Part shown: piece after piece, positions 63,373-64,000 of the stretch
Numbering within the stretch: position 1 is the first letter of the stretch
How the letters are laid out: the number at the start of each line of letters is the position of its first letter
Source of the DNA: Hyalella azteca
Lineage: Eukaryota; Arthropoda; Malacostraca; Amphipoda; Hyalellidae
NCBI RefSeq assembly: GCF_000764305.2
Contig: NW_025936582.1
Coordinates: 1 to 64,000 of the forward strand
Reading direction: 5' to 3'
DNA: 64,000 nt
Position numbers and translations under genes: made by a program
The notes under the pieces: model-generated
The model's input: only the letters and a program-made list of their open reading frames with translations
Database searches by the model: none
What the model was told of the DNA's origin: nothing

Positions 63373-64000
63373 TGTCAGGTTTGTGTCATTATAAAAGTAG
63401 CAAGCGGGCGATGCGCTCTACTTATTCTACGAAAATTCTATCGCACACCAAATGTAGCGAAGACAAACGACATGTAGTGATTCAAATAACATAGCTAATC
63501 AGATATTAATTAAGCATGAAATAAAATAAATAAAGTATCAAAATCGAAATTTATATGGAAACACCTGAAGGACGAATACAAGCAAAAATTGCTATTGAGA
63601 GAGAAATTTAAATTGTCACAAATATAAAAAAAGCAAGACGAATATGTAGGCCTTTCCAGGAAAAGAATCTTGCAAGACGAGGCCGGCATTTGGCCAGATT
63701 GCTTCATTAGCCACACGCCGCCACAACATATCTGACTGCCACGAGCCTCGTCCTCCAGGGAGGCCAGCAGAGTGTCCTCCTAAATGGCCTCCTCGACGAT
63801 GTCACGCGCCAAGCACAACAACCGCTATCGCTCGCCACAAAATCGTGCGCGCCTCATCGTCGATTCATCGTCGAATGTTCGGCGGCCAACAGTAAACCCG
63901 ACACGATTTCCATTATTGCAACGGCAGCTTGTTTACCTTCTTGCTTGGTAAGGCCTAATTTTATAGCTGAACCAGCAAAATTGAGTTAATCTTACAGCAG

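Overview
This is nuclear DNA from an invertebrate, most likely an arthropod. It is AT-rich, with small coding exons separated by GT-AG introns, many trinucleotide and minisatellite repeats, and no operon-like packing. The only gene I can identify with confidence is a MYT1/MYT1L/ST18-family (NZF) C2HC zinc-finger transcription factor on the minus strand. (In Drosophila nomenclature 'Myt1' is an unrelated kinase.) The call rests on four copies of the family finger (C-x4-C-x4-H-x7-H-x5-C, core CPTPGC..G.GH...HRSLSGC), on a finger1-finger2 linker close to the vertebrate one, and on downstream marks (LQCFNYK, DLS motifs, RPLDY) in the same order as in vertebrate MYT1L.

Layout. Ten coding exons could be joined by splice sites and phase: 19153-16618, 7695-7582, 6888-6475, 6248-5564, 5115-4687, 4324-4085, 3179-2935, 2315-2096, 1828-1733 and 1172-978. 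Every junction keeps frame. Together they encode about 1,724 residues. The last exon ends in a clear donor, so the C-terminus (in relatives: more fingers and a coiled coil) lies beyond the left edge. The coding start at 19153 is supported by in-frame stops just upstream and by a good acceptor at 19181/19180. A non-coding exon with strong splice sites sits at 20558-20502. A further, weaker 5' exon candidate ends at 23897. The transcription unit therefore probably starts well upstream, and much of 20-64 kb may be 5' intron or regulatory DNA.

The 8.9-kb intron between the first and second coding exons carries a 42-bp minisatellite, a 76-bp minisatellite and one copy of a short MITE-like element. 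From 20.6 to 64 kb I see no convincing protein gene. That stretch holds tandem repeats, local duplications, two more copies of the MITE-like element (one inserted into an 18-bp minisatellite), a long purine-biased tract containing an ambiguous base inside a 50-bp duplication, and several GC-richer islands, some with TAATTA/CTAATT motifs, that could be enhancers. I recognised no tRNA, rRNA, CRISPR array or intact transposon gene.

The most interesting points are: a possible 71-codon upstream reading frame that would end in TAATG overlapping the main start; a triple tandem splice acceptor that would toggle one to three serines before finger 3; an uncatalogued Cys/His cluster after finger 2; and the dispersed element with 13-bp inverted repeats around a variable GTCC/GTCT core.
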